In this document: positions 1 to 8,557 of the stretch, one piece after another | How the letters are laid out: every line of letters starts with the position of its first letter | How positions within the stretch are numbered: position 1 is the stretch's first letter | Source of the DNA: Spirosoma sp. 48-14 | GTDB lineage: Bacteria > Bacteroidota > Bacteroidia > Cytophagales > Spirosomataceae | Length of the DNA: 64,000 bases | Assembly: GCF_001898575.1 (NCBI RefSeq) | Contig: NZ_MKUD01000001.1 | Location: 614,448 to 678,447, forward strand | Direction: 5' to 3' | Translations under genes and position numbers: made by a program | The notes under the pieces: model-generated | Seen by the model: the letters and a program-made list of their open reading frames with translations, nothing else | The model's database searches: none | What the model was told of the DNA's origin: nothing

Positions 1-764
1 GTGCTAACCCCGTCTGTGCCGTTCTGATTCTGGCTACATTTCTGAATCAACAGCGCCAATACCAGCACAGCAATCGCAACCATAGCCCATCGTAACCAGC
101 GCACGTTTTCGTGACGACGTTCTCCTTCAGGGCTTTTCGGAATATTTGGATTAATGACGTTATTACTCAGATTATCTGTACCCTGCACCTCAGTCTGCGG
201 CCCTGCGGGGGTTACAAGCTCATCAAATCCCATCAGCCTTCCAACCTCTTCCAGACCTTTGGGCAACATCTGACGAAACTCCGTGGCCTGACCCAGTAAT
301 AGTGTTTTCAGGTTTTCGGCCGTCAACCCTTTTTCCTGCTCTTGGCGACCCAAAATACCCATCAGAATTGTACTGATCTGCGCCAGCACTTCGAATGCAG
401 ACTGCGGTTTAGCTCCGCCATACAAGCTAATCAGCTCAGTAACGTTGGTCAGATTATCGCCAAAAATATGATTTAGAAAATCACGCCCGGATGCAGTAGC
501 CTCGGCAGTTGCCAACTGATTACCAATCACCTGGCTCAGATCTAGTGGTGTATTTCGGTAATCGTTATTATCTAAAAAGTGAATAAGGGCTGTAGCTCCA
601 CCCGTAGCCTGAATACGACGAGTGAGACCGCCCAATAGTGTTGGCAGGGCTCCATCGATAACTTTCTGGATTGTAGCCGACGATTCGTTTAGTTCAAGGC
701 CAAGCTGGTCAATTACAGCTGGCGTAAACTGTTCTTTCAGGTATGAAATTAAATGAACGGCCAT
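1..764 (-). CDS. DUF937 domain protein, 3' end cut by window edge
   Basis: Reading leftwards from ATG at 764, the protein begins MAVHLISYLKEQFTPAVIDQ and has a helical DUF937-type region over about residues 1-180, including the GALPTLLGGLTRRI stretch. A polar linker follows, then one predicted membrane helix (about residues 229-243, RWAMVAIAVLVLALLIQ), and the frame stays open to the window edge. Related Bacteroidota proteins often carry an OmpA-like peptidoglycan-binding domain after such a helix; that part would lie outside the window, so it is only expected. It is transcribed in the same direction as the BON-LysM gene upstream, which would fit a shared envelope role. The intervening 153 bp contain a 76-bp palindrome. 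The molecular function of DUF937 is unknown to me. Confidence 0.75.
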   Translation of the reverse strand, partial: MAVHLISYLKEQFTPAVIDQLGLELNESSATIQKVIDGALPTLLGGLTRRIQATGGATALIHFLDNNDYRNTPLDLSQVIGNQLATAEATASGRDFLNHIFGDNLTNVTELISLYGGAKPQSAFEVLAQISTILMGILGRQEQEKGLTAENLKTLLLGQATEFRQMLPKGLEEVGRLMGFDELVTPAGPQTEVQGTDNLSNNVINPNIPKSPEGERRHENVRWLRWAMVAIAVLVLALLIQKCSQNQNGTDGVS

Positions 765-827
765 GAGTTTTTAGTACGTTGAGACCAATAGAACCACTCA
801 TATGCCGAAATGTTATTTCTGTAATGT

Positions 828-903
828 ATTTGTCATGGTAAAGGGCCGAAGGAATATCCTGTTGATCAACAGGATATTCCTTCGGCCCTTTACCATGACA
901 AAT
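828..903. repeat. 76-bp perfect palindrome
   Basis: Positions 828-865 are the exact reverse complement of 866-903, with no spacer; the centre is GTTGATCAAC. The transcript of either strand could form a 38-bp stem (less a minimal loop). It lies between the stop of the BON-LysM gene (918) and the start of the DUF937 gene (764). Neither side has the uridine run expected of a simple intrinsic terminator, so terminator, attenuator, protein-binding site or mobile palindromic repeat all remain possible. Confidence 0.95.
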
Positions 904-917
904 GTTGAAACGCTATT

Positions 918-1385
918 TTACAGTTGTGGAATCCGCAGAACCTGATCAGGATAGATCTTGTCGGGATCGCTCAACATAGGCTTATTGGCTTCGAAAATAA
1001 TGCCGTACTTCATTGGGTCGCCATATACTTCCTTCGCGATTTTCGACAGGGAGTCGCCCGATTTTACGGTATAGTATTTTCCTTCAGGAGCTGGTGTGTC
1101 TACCGTCAGTTGGTTATCAACAGCCGATACCCCCTCAACGTTACCCACAGCCAATGCAATTTTCTCAGCATCTTCCTGCGTTTTGACTGAGCCTGTTATG
1201 GTAACTGTATCTCCTTTGGTTTTTACGGTCAGGCTATTGTACGCAAGTCCAAGTTGCTTCACATGGTCGAGTAATGCCTGTGCCCGAACAGGTTCTACTT
1301 TCTCTGCCTGAACTGGATCGGGGGCAGCTTCTTCCTTGTGAAAAATTTTTTCGCCTACTCCTTTGAAAAACGATAAAAGACCCAT
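918..1385 (-). CDS. BON and LysM domain protein (Kbp/YgaU-like)
   Basis: The 155-residue protein starts MGLLSFFKGVGEKIF, carries a BON domain over about residues 35-95 (TITGSVKTQEDAEKIALAVG) and a C-terminal LysM domain (YYTVKSGDSLSKIAKEVYGD to the end). This order and the closing KPMLSDPDKIYPDQVLRIP match Escherichia coli YgaU/Kbp, a potassium-binding protein, along the whole length. I start at the ATG at 1385 rather than an upstream in-frame codon because the N-terminus then aligns with that family. There is no signal peptide, as in YgaU. LysM normally binds peptidoglycan-type glycans, but in Kbp it belongs to a cytoplasmic K+ sensor. Potassium binding here is inferred from homology only. 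Confidence 0.85.
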   Translation of the reverse strand: MGLLSFFKGVGEKIFHKEEAAPDPVQAEKVEPVRAQALLDHVKQLGLAYNSLTVKTKGDTVTITGSVKTQEDAEKIALAVGNVEGVSAVDNQLTVDTPAPEGKYYTVKSGDSLSKIAKEVYGDPMKYGIIFEANKPMLSDPDKIYPDQVLRIPQL

Positions 1386-1543
1386 TGGTTTAGAATGATT
1401 TAAAATGAAACATGCAGTAACGGTTGGCAAGTACGCGAACCCATCTCAGACAAACAACAGTTGTGGATGATGGTTTGTTTACTACCTTCCGGTTCATCAT
1501 TGTCATTTGACGCAGAATGAGTCGACTGGTAACAGAAAGCCGT

Positions 1544-1551
1544 TACTTTTG
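1544..1551 (+). promoter_or_regulatory. candidate -7 box TACTTTTG
   Basis: TACTTTTG fits the Bacteroidota -7 consensus TAnnTTTG and lies 48 bp before the ATG at 1600. The same string, in a shared CCGTTACTTTTGC context, recurs at 20657 before another gene. A clear -33 TTG is not seen at the ideal spacing. Confidence 0.45.
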
Positions 1552-1599
1552 CGTTCTTTTTTTACAATTTCTTATTATTCAAATAAACTATACACCCGA

Positions 1600-2928
1600 A
1601 TGCATGCTGCTAACCGATTTCGATGGGCTCTTATAGTAACCGTACTGGTTAGTGTAAATGCCTGTACGAATAATGACATTGATCCGAACGGGTCGGGCAC
1701 AGGCGCTGCTCCGACGAAAGGTTCGGCTGATTTTACGAAGTATGTAGCCGTAGGTAATTCATTGACCTCTGGCTACGCCGACAATGGACTTTACCGCGAC
1801 AGTCAGCTCAATTCGTATCCGAATATATTGGCAGGTCAATTCAAAACGGTTGGCGGTGGCGATTTTATTCAACCTTTGTTCTCAGAAGCGCAGGCCGCCG
1901 GGTCGGGCTATCTCAAGCTGATTAAAGTACCAAACCCTTCAGACCCGACCTCGCTGGCCAGTTCGCTGGGCCAGGTGGCTCCGGCAGCTATTCGGGGAAC
2001 AAGCCCTGGAAGTGGCGGACCACTTTACACCAAATTTACGGGAGCCAACCAAAATCTGGGTGTCACTGGTATTCGGACGGCCGATATACTGTCACCGGGT
2101 TACGGCTCCTCCATTGGTAACCCGTACTTTGAACGCCTGTTGCCCGACCAAAGCTCGACAACCTATTTTCAGTATGCCAGTGATAACTTGAACGGAGCTA
2201 CATTTTTCACCTGCTGGCTGGGTAACAACGATGCGTTAGGGTATGCGTTGGGGGGTGGAGTAAGTGCCGATAACCTGACCTCCACGACGCTCTTCACCAC
2301 AAACTTCACCGCCATCATGAACAAACTGACCGAAGGCGGGCGAAAAGGTGTTGTAATTGGTATTCCCAATATCATGATAACCCCGTATTTTACAACCGCC
2401 ACCGATCAGATTAACGCGTTATTGAAAGTACAGGGCTTATCAGGGCTGGCGATCAGCTCGAAATCGGCACCGGGTGGGGTACGGATGTCCGGATCGGGCG
2501 ATTATTTTCTACTTTCTATTGCCTCAGTACTAACTAGTTTCATTGCCAAAGGCGTTGGACTTAGTGCCTCTAATCCGGTGCCCGATCAGTATGTGCTGGA
2601 TGCCAGCGAGGTAACTACCCTGAACACCCGCATCAACGAATTCAATACCATTATGAAAACACAGGCCGATGCTAAAGGATTGGTGTATGTTGATGTGAAC
2701 CCCATCTTTCAGCAACTGGCACAAACTGGTGGTTATAACCTGAACGGCATCACCTATTCATCAACCTATATTCAGGGGGGTGTTTTTAGTCTCGATGGTA
2801 TTCACCTGACCCCTGCTGGCTATGCTATGGTGGCCAACGAGATCATAAAGGGCATAAATGCAAAATATAGTTCAACGATTCCTCAGGTCAATCCAGCCAA
2901 CTACCGTCGGGTGTTGCTGCAACAATAA
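1600..2928 (+). CDS. SGNH/GDSL-family hydrolase lipoprotein
   Basis: The 442-residue protein has a lipoprotein signal ending SVNAC (Cys22). Block I reads VGNSLTSGY (about residues 51-59), so the usual GDS is GNS with the nucleophile Ser kept. A GNND block follows at about residue 208, matching the block III Asn, and near the C-terminus SLDGIHLTPAGY supplies the Asp and His of block V. The catalytic set Ser-Gly-Asn-Asp-His is therefore complete, suggesting an envelope esterase or lipase of unknown substrate. I use the ATG at 1600 because the earlier in-frame codons would put about 30 polar residues before the signal peptide. A beta-barrel gene begins 4 bp after the stop, so the two are probably co-transcribed. 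Confidence 0.85.
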   Translation: MHAANRFRWALIVTVLVSVNACTNNDIDPNGSGTGAAPTKGSADFTKYVAVGNSLTSGYADNGLYRDSQLNSYPNILAGQFKTVGGGDFIQPLFSEAQAAGSGYLKLIKVPNPSDPTSLASSLGQVAPAAIRGTSPGSGGPLYTKFTGANQNLGVTGIRTADILSPGYGSSIGNPYFERLLPDQSSTTYFQYASDNLNGATFFTCWLGNNDALGYALGGGVSADNLTSTTLFTTNFTAIMNKLTEGGRKGVVIGIPNIMITPYFTTATDQINALLKVQGLSGLAISSKSAPGGVRMSGSGDYFLLSIASVLTSFIAKGVGLSASNPVPDQYVLDASEVTTLNTRINEFNTIMKTQADAKGLVYVDVNPIFQQLAQTGGYNLNGITYSSTYIQGGVFSLDGIHLTPAGYAMVANEIIKGINAKYSSTIPQVNPANYRRVLLQQ

Positions 2929-2932
2929 ATTT

Positions 2933-3730
2933 ATGAGATTATACCAGTTTTCATTCGTTCTATTACTTAGCCTGACAACATCGGCAGTAATGGCACAAAC
3001 GTCGGGTCGTAGTATCGAACTCGGCATCAAAGGAGGAGGTACTTTTACACATGGTTTTACGACTGTCCCCGGCCAAACGGTAGGCAGTGTTAAAATACCG
3101 GATCTGGAAAATAAAAATAATGGAATCGGATACGGTTATTCAGGCGGTTTGTGGGTTCGTAAAAATTTTGAGAAATTTTTCATTCAGGCCGAAGTAACCT
3201 ACAACCGATTTGTACTGAAACAAAAAGCAGCCATTACGGTCGATGTAAATGCCAATGCTGCACTGGCCAATGCACTACCCGTTAGTGTGCAACCGGGCTT
3301 ACTAAATGCATCGTTAAATGTTGTCTCTGAATCAATTCTGGAAGCGGTAGATGTACCCATTCTGATCGGGAAACGCTGGATGAATGGAAAGCTTCGCGGG
3401 TATGCCGGGCCAAACTTTATTTTCGTTCAGAAAGCGCAGGCGAATCGAACCACTAGTGGGGCCATCAACGCCAATTCGAACATCAATTTTCCACAAACTG
3501 ATATTCCGCCTACTACAGGTAGTACCAACCTACTCAATAAATACGAAGCGCAGAATCTGGAGGTAAAAGATTTCACGTATGCGCTGGAACTGGGAGTAGG
3601 TTATACTCCACTGCCATTTCTGGATGTTGATGTCCGTTATGCAGCACCCGTAGGTGGTGTTTATAAAGACTCGGGCATCAAGGGGTTTCTGGGAATAGCC
3701 ACTGTTTCGCTTGGCTTCAAAGTATTTTAA
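2933..3730 (+). CDS. outer-membrane beta-barrel protein (PorT-like)
   Basis: The 265-residue protein starts MRLYQFSFVLLLSLTTSAVMAQ, a clear signal peptide. Alternating hydrophobic strands with glycine and aromatic residues follow, ending in LGFKVF with the terminal Phe of outer-membrane barrels. GYGYSGGLWVRKNFEKFFIQAEVTY resembles the PorT/OmpA-like barrel families of Bacteroidota. The ATG at 2933, 4 bp after the SGNH-hydrolase stop, is preferred over upstream codons that overlap the previous gene. The tight coupling suggests a shared function with that hydrolase. No specific substrate can be read from the sequence. Confidence 0.75.
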   Translation: MRLYQFSFVLLLSLTTSAVMAQTSGRSIELGIKGGGTFTHGFTTVPGQTVGSVKIPDLENKNNGIGYGYSGGLWVRKNFEKFFIQAEVTYNRFVLKQKAAITVDVNANAALANALPVSVQPGLLNASLNVVSESILEAVDVPILIGKRWMNGKLRGYAGPNFIFVQKAQANRTTSGAINANSNINFPQTDIPPTTGSTNLLNKYEAQNLEVKDFTYALELGVGYTPLPFLDVDVRYAAPVGGVYKDSGIKGFLGIATVSLGFKVF

Positions 3731-3738
3731 TTCAGATA

Positions 3739-3784
3739 TGCATCAGTCGATAGTCAGCGGTTAAACCATGTATCGACTGATGCG
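3739..3784. terminator. hairpin between convergent genes
   Basis: Arms GCATCAGTCGATA (3740-3752) and its complement (3771-3783) flank an 18-nt loop. It lies between the convergent barrel gene (stop 3730) and the PliI-like gene (stop 3791), so it may end transcription in both directions. There is no strong T-tract. Confidence 0.6.
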
Positions 3785-3790
3785 TATAAC

Positions 3791-4405
3791 TTATTCAGGA
3801 ACAAGCGCATAATTTGGCCCGGCAGGCTGAAGATGATACTGCATCATACGATACCCTCCCGAGGGTTCAGCATTAGCGTCACCATCCTGATAGATCGGGT
3901 ACTTTCGGCACAAAATATCTCGCTCTACCCAAAGGCTATCGTGTCCCATATAGCCAGGGGTCTTACTTAGTTGCCAGTTAGGTATCGCAATATCCGCTTT
4001 GCGTTCGGGCAAAAACTGCCAGGCGTATACCCGGCCAAATGAGCCACTGCCATCGCTGGTGCTATACACGTATAACTCCGGAAAACGGTTACCATCCAAG
4101 TCAGCCACTTCGGCCCCAACGACTGCCCCATCAATTCGAACCTGAAAATTGGTAAGCAATAACTCACCCCGGTACGCTTTAATCGTTGCCTGCCGTACCC
4201 TCCCGGTATCGGAAGAAGTCACCGAGAAGGTATAGATATTAAACCGAAGTTGTTTGCTGTATTGAGGGGCTACCACCAACGGATCGGCCAGATAAGTCAT
4301 CGCATCAGCCGAAACCCATTTCGTACCAACGTGCTGTAGCCCGCCTTGCCCCAGTTGGATAAGCCCCAATAGACCCAGAAACAGACAACCCACTTGTATA
4401 CTCAT
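3791..4405 (-). CDS. probable PliI-family inhibitor of I-type lysozyme
   Basis: The 204-residue protein begins with a hydrophobic export signal (MSIQVGCLFLGLLGLIQL). The C-terminal half has VGAEVADLDGNRFPELYVYS, then GYMGHDSLWVE and YPIYQDGDANAEPSGG, the run of motifs I associate with PliI-like lysozyme inhibitors (an Asp-rich ELYVY strand, GYMGHD, and the DGDxNxxPxGG loop). The N-terminal YTFSVTSSDTG segment also fits a beta-rich fold. The usual role is protecting peptidoglycan from invertebrate-type lysozyme of hosts or predators. The identification is from remembered motifs, so an FG-GAP-like repeat protein is the main alternative, because the VADLDGNRFPELYVY stretch looks like one such repeat. 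Confidence 0.6.
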   Translation of the reverse strand: MSIQVGCLFLGLLGLIQLGQGGLQHVGTKWVSADAMTYLADPLVVAPQYSKQLRFNIYTFSVTSSDTGRVRQATIKAYRGELLLTNFQVRIDGAVVGAEVADLDGNRFPELYVYSTSDGSGSFGRVYAWQFLPERKADIAIPNWQLSKTPGYMGHDSLWVERDILCRKYPIYQDGDANAEPSGGYRMMQYHLQPAGPNYALVPE

Positions 4406-4466
4406 TGAATCCGCTCACGTTGTCAACTCATAACGACACGAATCCAAAAATAGTTGAATTCGCTGG

Positions 4467-4805
4467 TCAGGGCTGTAGAAACGCTTCACCAATAGCAGTT
4501 AACTCGAGCAAGTGGGGAAATATATGCAAGGTTGTTGCGGTAAGACTATACTCAACACGTGGCGGTACTTCGTTATACGACTTCTTTTCTATAACACCCA
4601 GTTCGACCAGTGCTTTAAGTTCCTGTATTAATACTTTTTCGCTCACTTCAGGGATCATACGCCTAAGTTCACCATATCGCCGGGCTTCAGTACCGATTTG
4701 ATAAATAATGTATAACCGCCACTTTCCACAAATAATATCTAATGTTTTCTTCAGGGCTGGATGGTTAAAAAGATGGGGCTTGGGAGCGTTTATTGGTTCG
4801 TTCAT
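4467..4805 (-). CDS. HxlR-family transcriptional regulator
   Basis: The 112-residue protein has the HxlR winged-helix signature: ALKKTLDIICGKWRLYIIYQ, then RYGELRRMIPEVSEKVLIQELKALVELGVIEK and VEYSLTATTLHIFPHL. Length and order match the family, which binds DNA as a dimer and usually responds to electrophiles or oxidants through cysteines. The Cys in IICGKW is at the position often used for sensing. It is followed on the same strand by the PliI-like gene, 62 bp away. Its target is not apparent; the 450-bp AT-rich region upstream is the obvious place for an operator. Confidence 0.9.
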   Translation of the reverse strand: MNEPINAPKPHLFNHPALKKTLDIICGKWRLYIIYQIGTEARRYGELRRMIPEVSEKVLIQELKALVELGVIEKKSYNEVPPRVEYSLTATTLHIFPHLLELTAIGEAFLQP

Positions 4806-5258
4806 GAGGAATCTTAATACTAACCTTTTGGTAAGTTAACTTACTGATTAAAAGGCACTTGTAACATCATGAGCAAATATAGATATTTTAATTTAATCTG
4901 CATCACAAACTACATTATGCCCGATTATTTGACCTTAAATCAGACACAGTAACTGTTTGTTTTTCAACAGGCAAATCAATCCAAAAATTGCTAGCATATG
5001 GTCCTATGAGAATCAAACTATAAAATGTATGTCCATAATTCCATTTTACAAGAAATAATTAACAGGCTACGGCTTACGTTGGTTTTTACCCCAACCAGTC
5101 AGTAAATAATCAACCATGTTGACCCGTTAAGCATAACCCTTTCGATGCTCAGAAAAGCCAAATAGCGCTTTACTTTGCAGCAGCATGTAGGCTTTGCTGT
5201 TAATGAAGCCAATCTTGCATACTCCCTTCGTGACAGGGTCAACCAAACGAATGATTTT
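4806..5258. other. AT-rich intergenic region
   Basis: This 453-bp region separates the divergent HxlR gene and miaA. It is clearly AT-rich near the HxlR side. No convincing gene or RNA is seen. TTACTTTGC at about 5170-5178 resembles a -7 box for miaA. Confidence 0.5.
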
Positions 5259-6146
5259 GTGAAAACATTGCTTGTTATAGCTGGTCCAACAGCCGTCGGG
5301 AAAACGGCTCTGTGCGTTCGATTAGCGAAATCATTGCAAACAGATGTCGTATCGGCCGACTCCCGCCAGTTATACCGCGAATTGACCATTGGTACTGCGA
5401 AACCCACACCCGACGAAATGGAGGGCGTTCGGCATCATTTTATCAACTCACATTCTATTACCGATGCTGTAAACGCTGGGCGGTATGAACGGGAGTGCCT
5501 GGCTGTATTGGCCGACTTATTTCAGCAAAAAGATGTAGTTATTTTATCAGGAGGTACTGGCTTGTATATCAACGCGGTCTGTTTTGGACTCGATGATATG
5601 CCTACTGTCGACCCGCTACTCCGCGAGCATCTGTTAAGCCGTTTCCAAAACGAAGGGTTATCTCTGCTCCAGGAGGAGTTACGGCTGCTAGATCCGGTTT
5701 ATGCCGAAACGGCCGATTTACAAAATCCAATCCGGGTGACGAGAGCACTCGAAGTCTGCTTATCGACGGGGCAACCGTATTCGTCATTTCGTCGTCGGCA
5801 GACGACCAAACGACCATTTCACCCGATTATGATTGCTCTTGACCGGCCACGCGACGAGTTATATGCTCGTATCGATGCTCGCATGGACGCCATGCTGGCC
5901 GCCGGACTAATTGATGAAGTTCAATCCCTTGCCCCCTATCGTGATCTGCCTGCCTTACAAACGGTAGGGTATCAGGAAATTTTTCCTTACCTCGATGGTA
6001 CGTATGATTATGATGAAATGGTGCGTCTGCTGAAACGTAATTCCCGGCGTTACGCCAAACGCCAGTTAACCTGGTTTCGTAATCAAGGGAACTATACCTG
6101 GGTAGCTCCCGACGATGAGGAAAAAATACTAAGCTGTATGATGTGA
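5259..6146 (+). CDS. miaA: tRNA dimethylallyltransferase
   Basis: MiaA transfers a dimethylallyl group to N6 of A37 in tRNAs reading UNN codons. The 296-residue protein has the P-loop GPTAVGKT at about residues 8-15, the SADSRQLYREL and GTAKPT segments, SGGTGLYINAV, and the tRNA-binding NPIRVTRALE region. It closes with YAKRQLTWFRNQ, which is typical of MiaA. I choose the GTG at 5259 because the coding frame then begins V/MKTLLVIAGPTAVGKT like other MiaA proteins; an upstream in-frame ATG would add 28 poorly conserved residues. The TGA stop lies inside a 17-bp inverted repeat. It is convergent with the rhodanese gene. Confidence 0.95.
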   Translation: MKTLLVIAGPTAVGKTALCVRLAKSLQTDVVSADSRQLYRELTIGTAKPTPDEMEGVRHHFINSHSITDAVNAGRYERECLAVLADLFQQKDVVILSGGTGLYINAVCFGLDDMPTVDPLLREHLLSRFQNEGLSLLQEELRLLDPVYAETADLQNPIRVTRALEVCLSTGQPYSSFRRRQTTKRPFHPIMIALDRPRDELYARIDARMDAMLAAGLIDEVQSLAPYRDLPALQTVGYQEIFPYLDGTYDYDEMVRLLKRNSRRYAKRQLTWFRNQGNYTWVAPDDEEKILSCMM

Positions 6147-6183
6147 GATGTATGCTATATTGAGGTATACATCTCACATCATA
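6137..6183. terminator. bidirectional terminator hairpin
   Basis: TATGATGTGAGATGTAT at 6137-6153 is repeated in perfect inverted form at 6167-6183 with a 13-nt loop. It overlaps the miaA stop codon and lies 7 bp beyond the rhodanese stop on the other strand. Confidence 0.75.
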
Positions 6184-6189
6184 TAGCAT

Positions 6190-6483
6190 TTACTGTGCCC
6201 GATAAGCCAGCATACCACCAATTACATTCCGGACATTATTGAACCCATTTTGCTCCAGAATTTGCTGAGCCATTCCACTACGTTTCCCCGAACGGCAGAG
6301 AACAATTACCTCTTCATCTTGCAAGTCTTCAATCTCGTCCAGATTGTAGGGCAGATCGCCAAGTGGAATGAGTCGGGCACCAATATTATCGGCTTCATAC
6401 TCATGTGGTTCACGCACATCAATCACATGGAGTGTTTCTCCTTTCTCAAGCCGTTCTTTCAATTCCTGTACGGAAATATCCAT
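6190..6483 (-). CDS. single-domain rhodanese-like protein
   Basis: This 97-residue cytoplasmic protein is one rhodanese domain. The sequence shows VIDVREPHEYE near the N-terminus and an active-site loop VLCRSGKRS with Cys63, followed by AQQILEQNGFNNVRNVIGGM. The catalytic Cys and a six-residue loop are those of sulfurtransferases of the GlpE/PspE type, which carry a persulfide and pass sulfur to acceptors. The loop is not the longer Cdc25 type. No pathway partner sits next to it, so the acceptor is unknown. Confidence 0.9.
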   Translation of the reverse strand: MDISVQELKERLEKGETLHVIDVREPHEYEADNIGARLIPLGDLPYNLDEIEDLQDEEVIVLCRSGKRSGMAQQILEQNGFNNVRNVIGGMLAYRAQ

Positions 6484-6563
6484 AATAGTCGATGGTCAGC
6501 AGTCAGTAATCAATCGGCACCACTACTTATCCTTAACGGATGGCAATCGATTAATGACTTGGG

Positions 6564-8534
6564 TTAATGTTGAATGATTAATTTTTGTACCACTGTCCGC
6601 TGGTCGGCAAAGAGACGAATCAAGTAAAGGCCATCGGGGAGGTGACTAAGGTCTAACGTTTGTTGCCCCCGACTTGGTTCGACAGACAATAGGGATTGCC
6701 CACCCGTATTCATTACCTCCAGCCGAGTCAATTTTGTGTTGTCCCATCGGATCAGACCAGCAGTTGGATTGGGATATACCTGAAGCAGGCTTAATGGTTC
6801 GGGCTCTGTAGTCGGAGTCAATACTCCTTTTTTATCCATTACGGGCCGAAGCATAAAAGCGCCGTTTATCTGGAAAGCGCCAAGTGGTTTCCCTGCATTG
6901 TCTTTGCGAAGATTTTGCTCCCAGTTGGCCCCTCCATTATAGAAAATATTTTCCCCAAACGGGCTATTCTTGTCAAAACCTATCCGCAACAAGCTTGTAT
7001 CGGCACTGGCAATCTGCTGATAACCTACATAGAACGTATCCTGAACGATGACGTTTTTCGTAAACTTATAATCGACAAACCCATTCCGGGTTGACGGATA
7101 CTGCATCGTAAATGATTGCTGATACAAAGCATTACCAGGCTTCCCTTTATTATTACCGTAAATAGAGATGACAAACGACTGTCCTGTCTGATCGGTTGTA
7201 AAAGGCACAAGACAGACTCTGACAGCCCCAACCGTATCGGGCTTGTTCAGGGCAAACCGAACCGCTACCTGCTCGCGCTGCCGGATTTGGTAGGCATATT
7301 CCCAGGCTCCATCGTCGTAAGCATAGTAATTATCGAGCACAGCTACTGCTGAAATAGTATCGTTACTAAGTAGTGTTTTGGGACTGGCGCTGAAAATTGG
7401 GTTTTGGGCATCGGCTGTTTCCAGATCGATTTCATAGCGCAATGAGGCCTTCGGCTGCGTCACATCAATCGTTATAGCTGGCTTTACGGTTCGACGCTGA
7501 AAACCATTGACAAACGTTGGTGCAGTAATGCTATTCTGCAATAGGCTACCCGTTAGTTCATCCCGCACAATAAACCGATGCGGTGTCGGTGTCGGGTTAT
7601 TGATCAGGTTATTAATTACCGTACTTACTGTATCGGCAAGCTCAGCCTGTCCTTTCACTTTAAACTGTGACATGGGCATGGCTGTATACCGCTTTAATAA
7701 GGGCGTCAGCGCCTGTTGTGTCGCAATATCGATCATTTCCTTATCGTTCGCATTGCGCCCTTTATTCAAATAGACGTAATCGATATTCCAGGTATCGAAC
7801 GGTCCAGAACGACGACCATAGGTTCGAAAACGGAATGCAAAAGAACCATGTAGATAATTGGCCGGAACCTGAACAAATGACTGACTAAATACGGTATCGG
7901 CCTGCCCACCGGCCTTTGCCCATATTGTTTTCCAGACACCGGCCGCATCCTTAAACTGTAACGTCAGCGAATCGGCCGTTTGAACTACGAGTGTGTCGAT
8001 GTGAATCCACCGCGAAACACCACTGGCATCGACATATGGCTTGTCGTAGGGAGAGCGCCTGGTAGTTGATGTATCCGGTCTCTGAATTTGAAGAGCACCC
8101 GGATCAGGCAGTTCACCCAATCCTTTTGCCTGCCAGTAAAAGCTCAGAAAGACACCACTACTGGTTGTTAGACCCGCCAGATTAATTGGTTTTGATTCCA
8201 GCGTATCGGTATACCCTTGTTCAAGCGCAGCATTCCGCACATAAGGACGGCCGTTAGCTTGTAAACCATCGAAGGTGGCCACATTGATGGTTGGATGACC
8301 AATAGCCATCGTGTTGTTGATGTAAACCCCGCTACCTGCCACCCAACGCGCCGGATTAGGCTGAGTTGAGCCTGAACGTGCAGACGCAGAGGCAAAATCA
8401 TCAAAAAATGGAAGTTGTAAGGCCGTCTGAGCCCGGGCCTCCTGGCCTAAAAAATGTATGACAGCCAGCACCAGGCCGCACAACAATTGACGGGAAATAG
8501 ATGTGTATAGCAGACTACGTAACGAAATTCTCAT
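6564..8534 (-). CDS. secreted protein with T9SS type A sorting domain
   Basis: The 656-residue protein has a signal peptide (to about EARAQ, residue 36) and a mature start LPFFDDFASA. The C-terminal 75 residues read LLQVYPNPTAGLIRWDN through LPDGLYLIRLFADQRTVVQKLIIQH, a type A T9SS sorting domain with the YPNP, GxY and terminal K-L/V-I/V strand features. The central region is beta-rich and I recognise no catalytic domain. It is probably exported through the T9SS and attached at the surface. It starts 23 bp after the PASTA gene, so co-transcription with ribE and that gene is likely. Confidence 0.85.
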   Translation of the reverse strand: MRISLRSLLYTSISRQLLCGLVLAVIHFLGQEARAQTALQLPFFDDFASASARSGSTQPNPARWVAGSGVYINNTMAIGHPTINVATFDGLQANGRPYVRNAALEQGYTDTLESKPINLAGLTTSSGVFLSFYWQAKGLGELPDPGALQIQRPDTSTTRRSPYDKPYVDASGVSRWIHIDTLVVQTADSLTLQFKDAAGVWKTIWAKAGGQADTVFSQSFVQVPANYLHGSFAFRFRTYGRRSGPFDTWNIDYVYLNKGRNANDKEMIDIATQQALTPLLKRYTAMPMSQFKVKGQAELADTVSTVINNLINNPTPTPHRFIVRDELTGSLLQNSITAPTFVNGFQRRTVKPAITIDVTQPKASLRYEIDLETADAQNPIFSASPKTLLSNDTISAVAVLDNYYAYDDGAWEYAYQIRQREQVAVRFALNKPDTVGAVRVCLVPFTTDQTGQSFVISIYGNNKGKPGNALYQQSFTMQYPSTRNGFVDYKFTKNVIVQDTFYVGYQQIASADTSLLRIGFDKNSPFGENIFYNGGANWEQNLRKDNAGKPLGAFQINGAFMLRPVMDKKGVLTPTTEPEPLSLLQVYPNPTAGLIRWDNTKLTRLEVMNTGGQSLLSVEPSRGQQTLDLSHLPDGLYLIRLFADQRTVVQKLIIQH

Positions 8535-8557
8535 GTGGCATTCGTGCCGGAAAGCGT

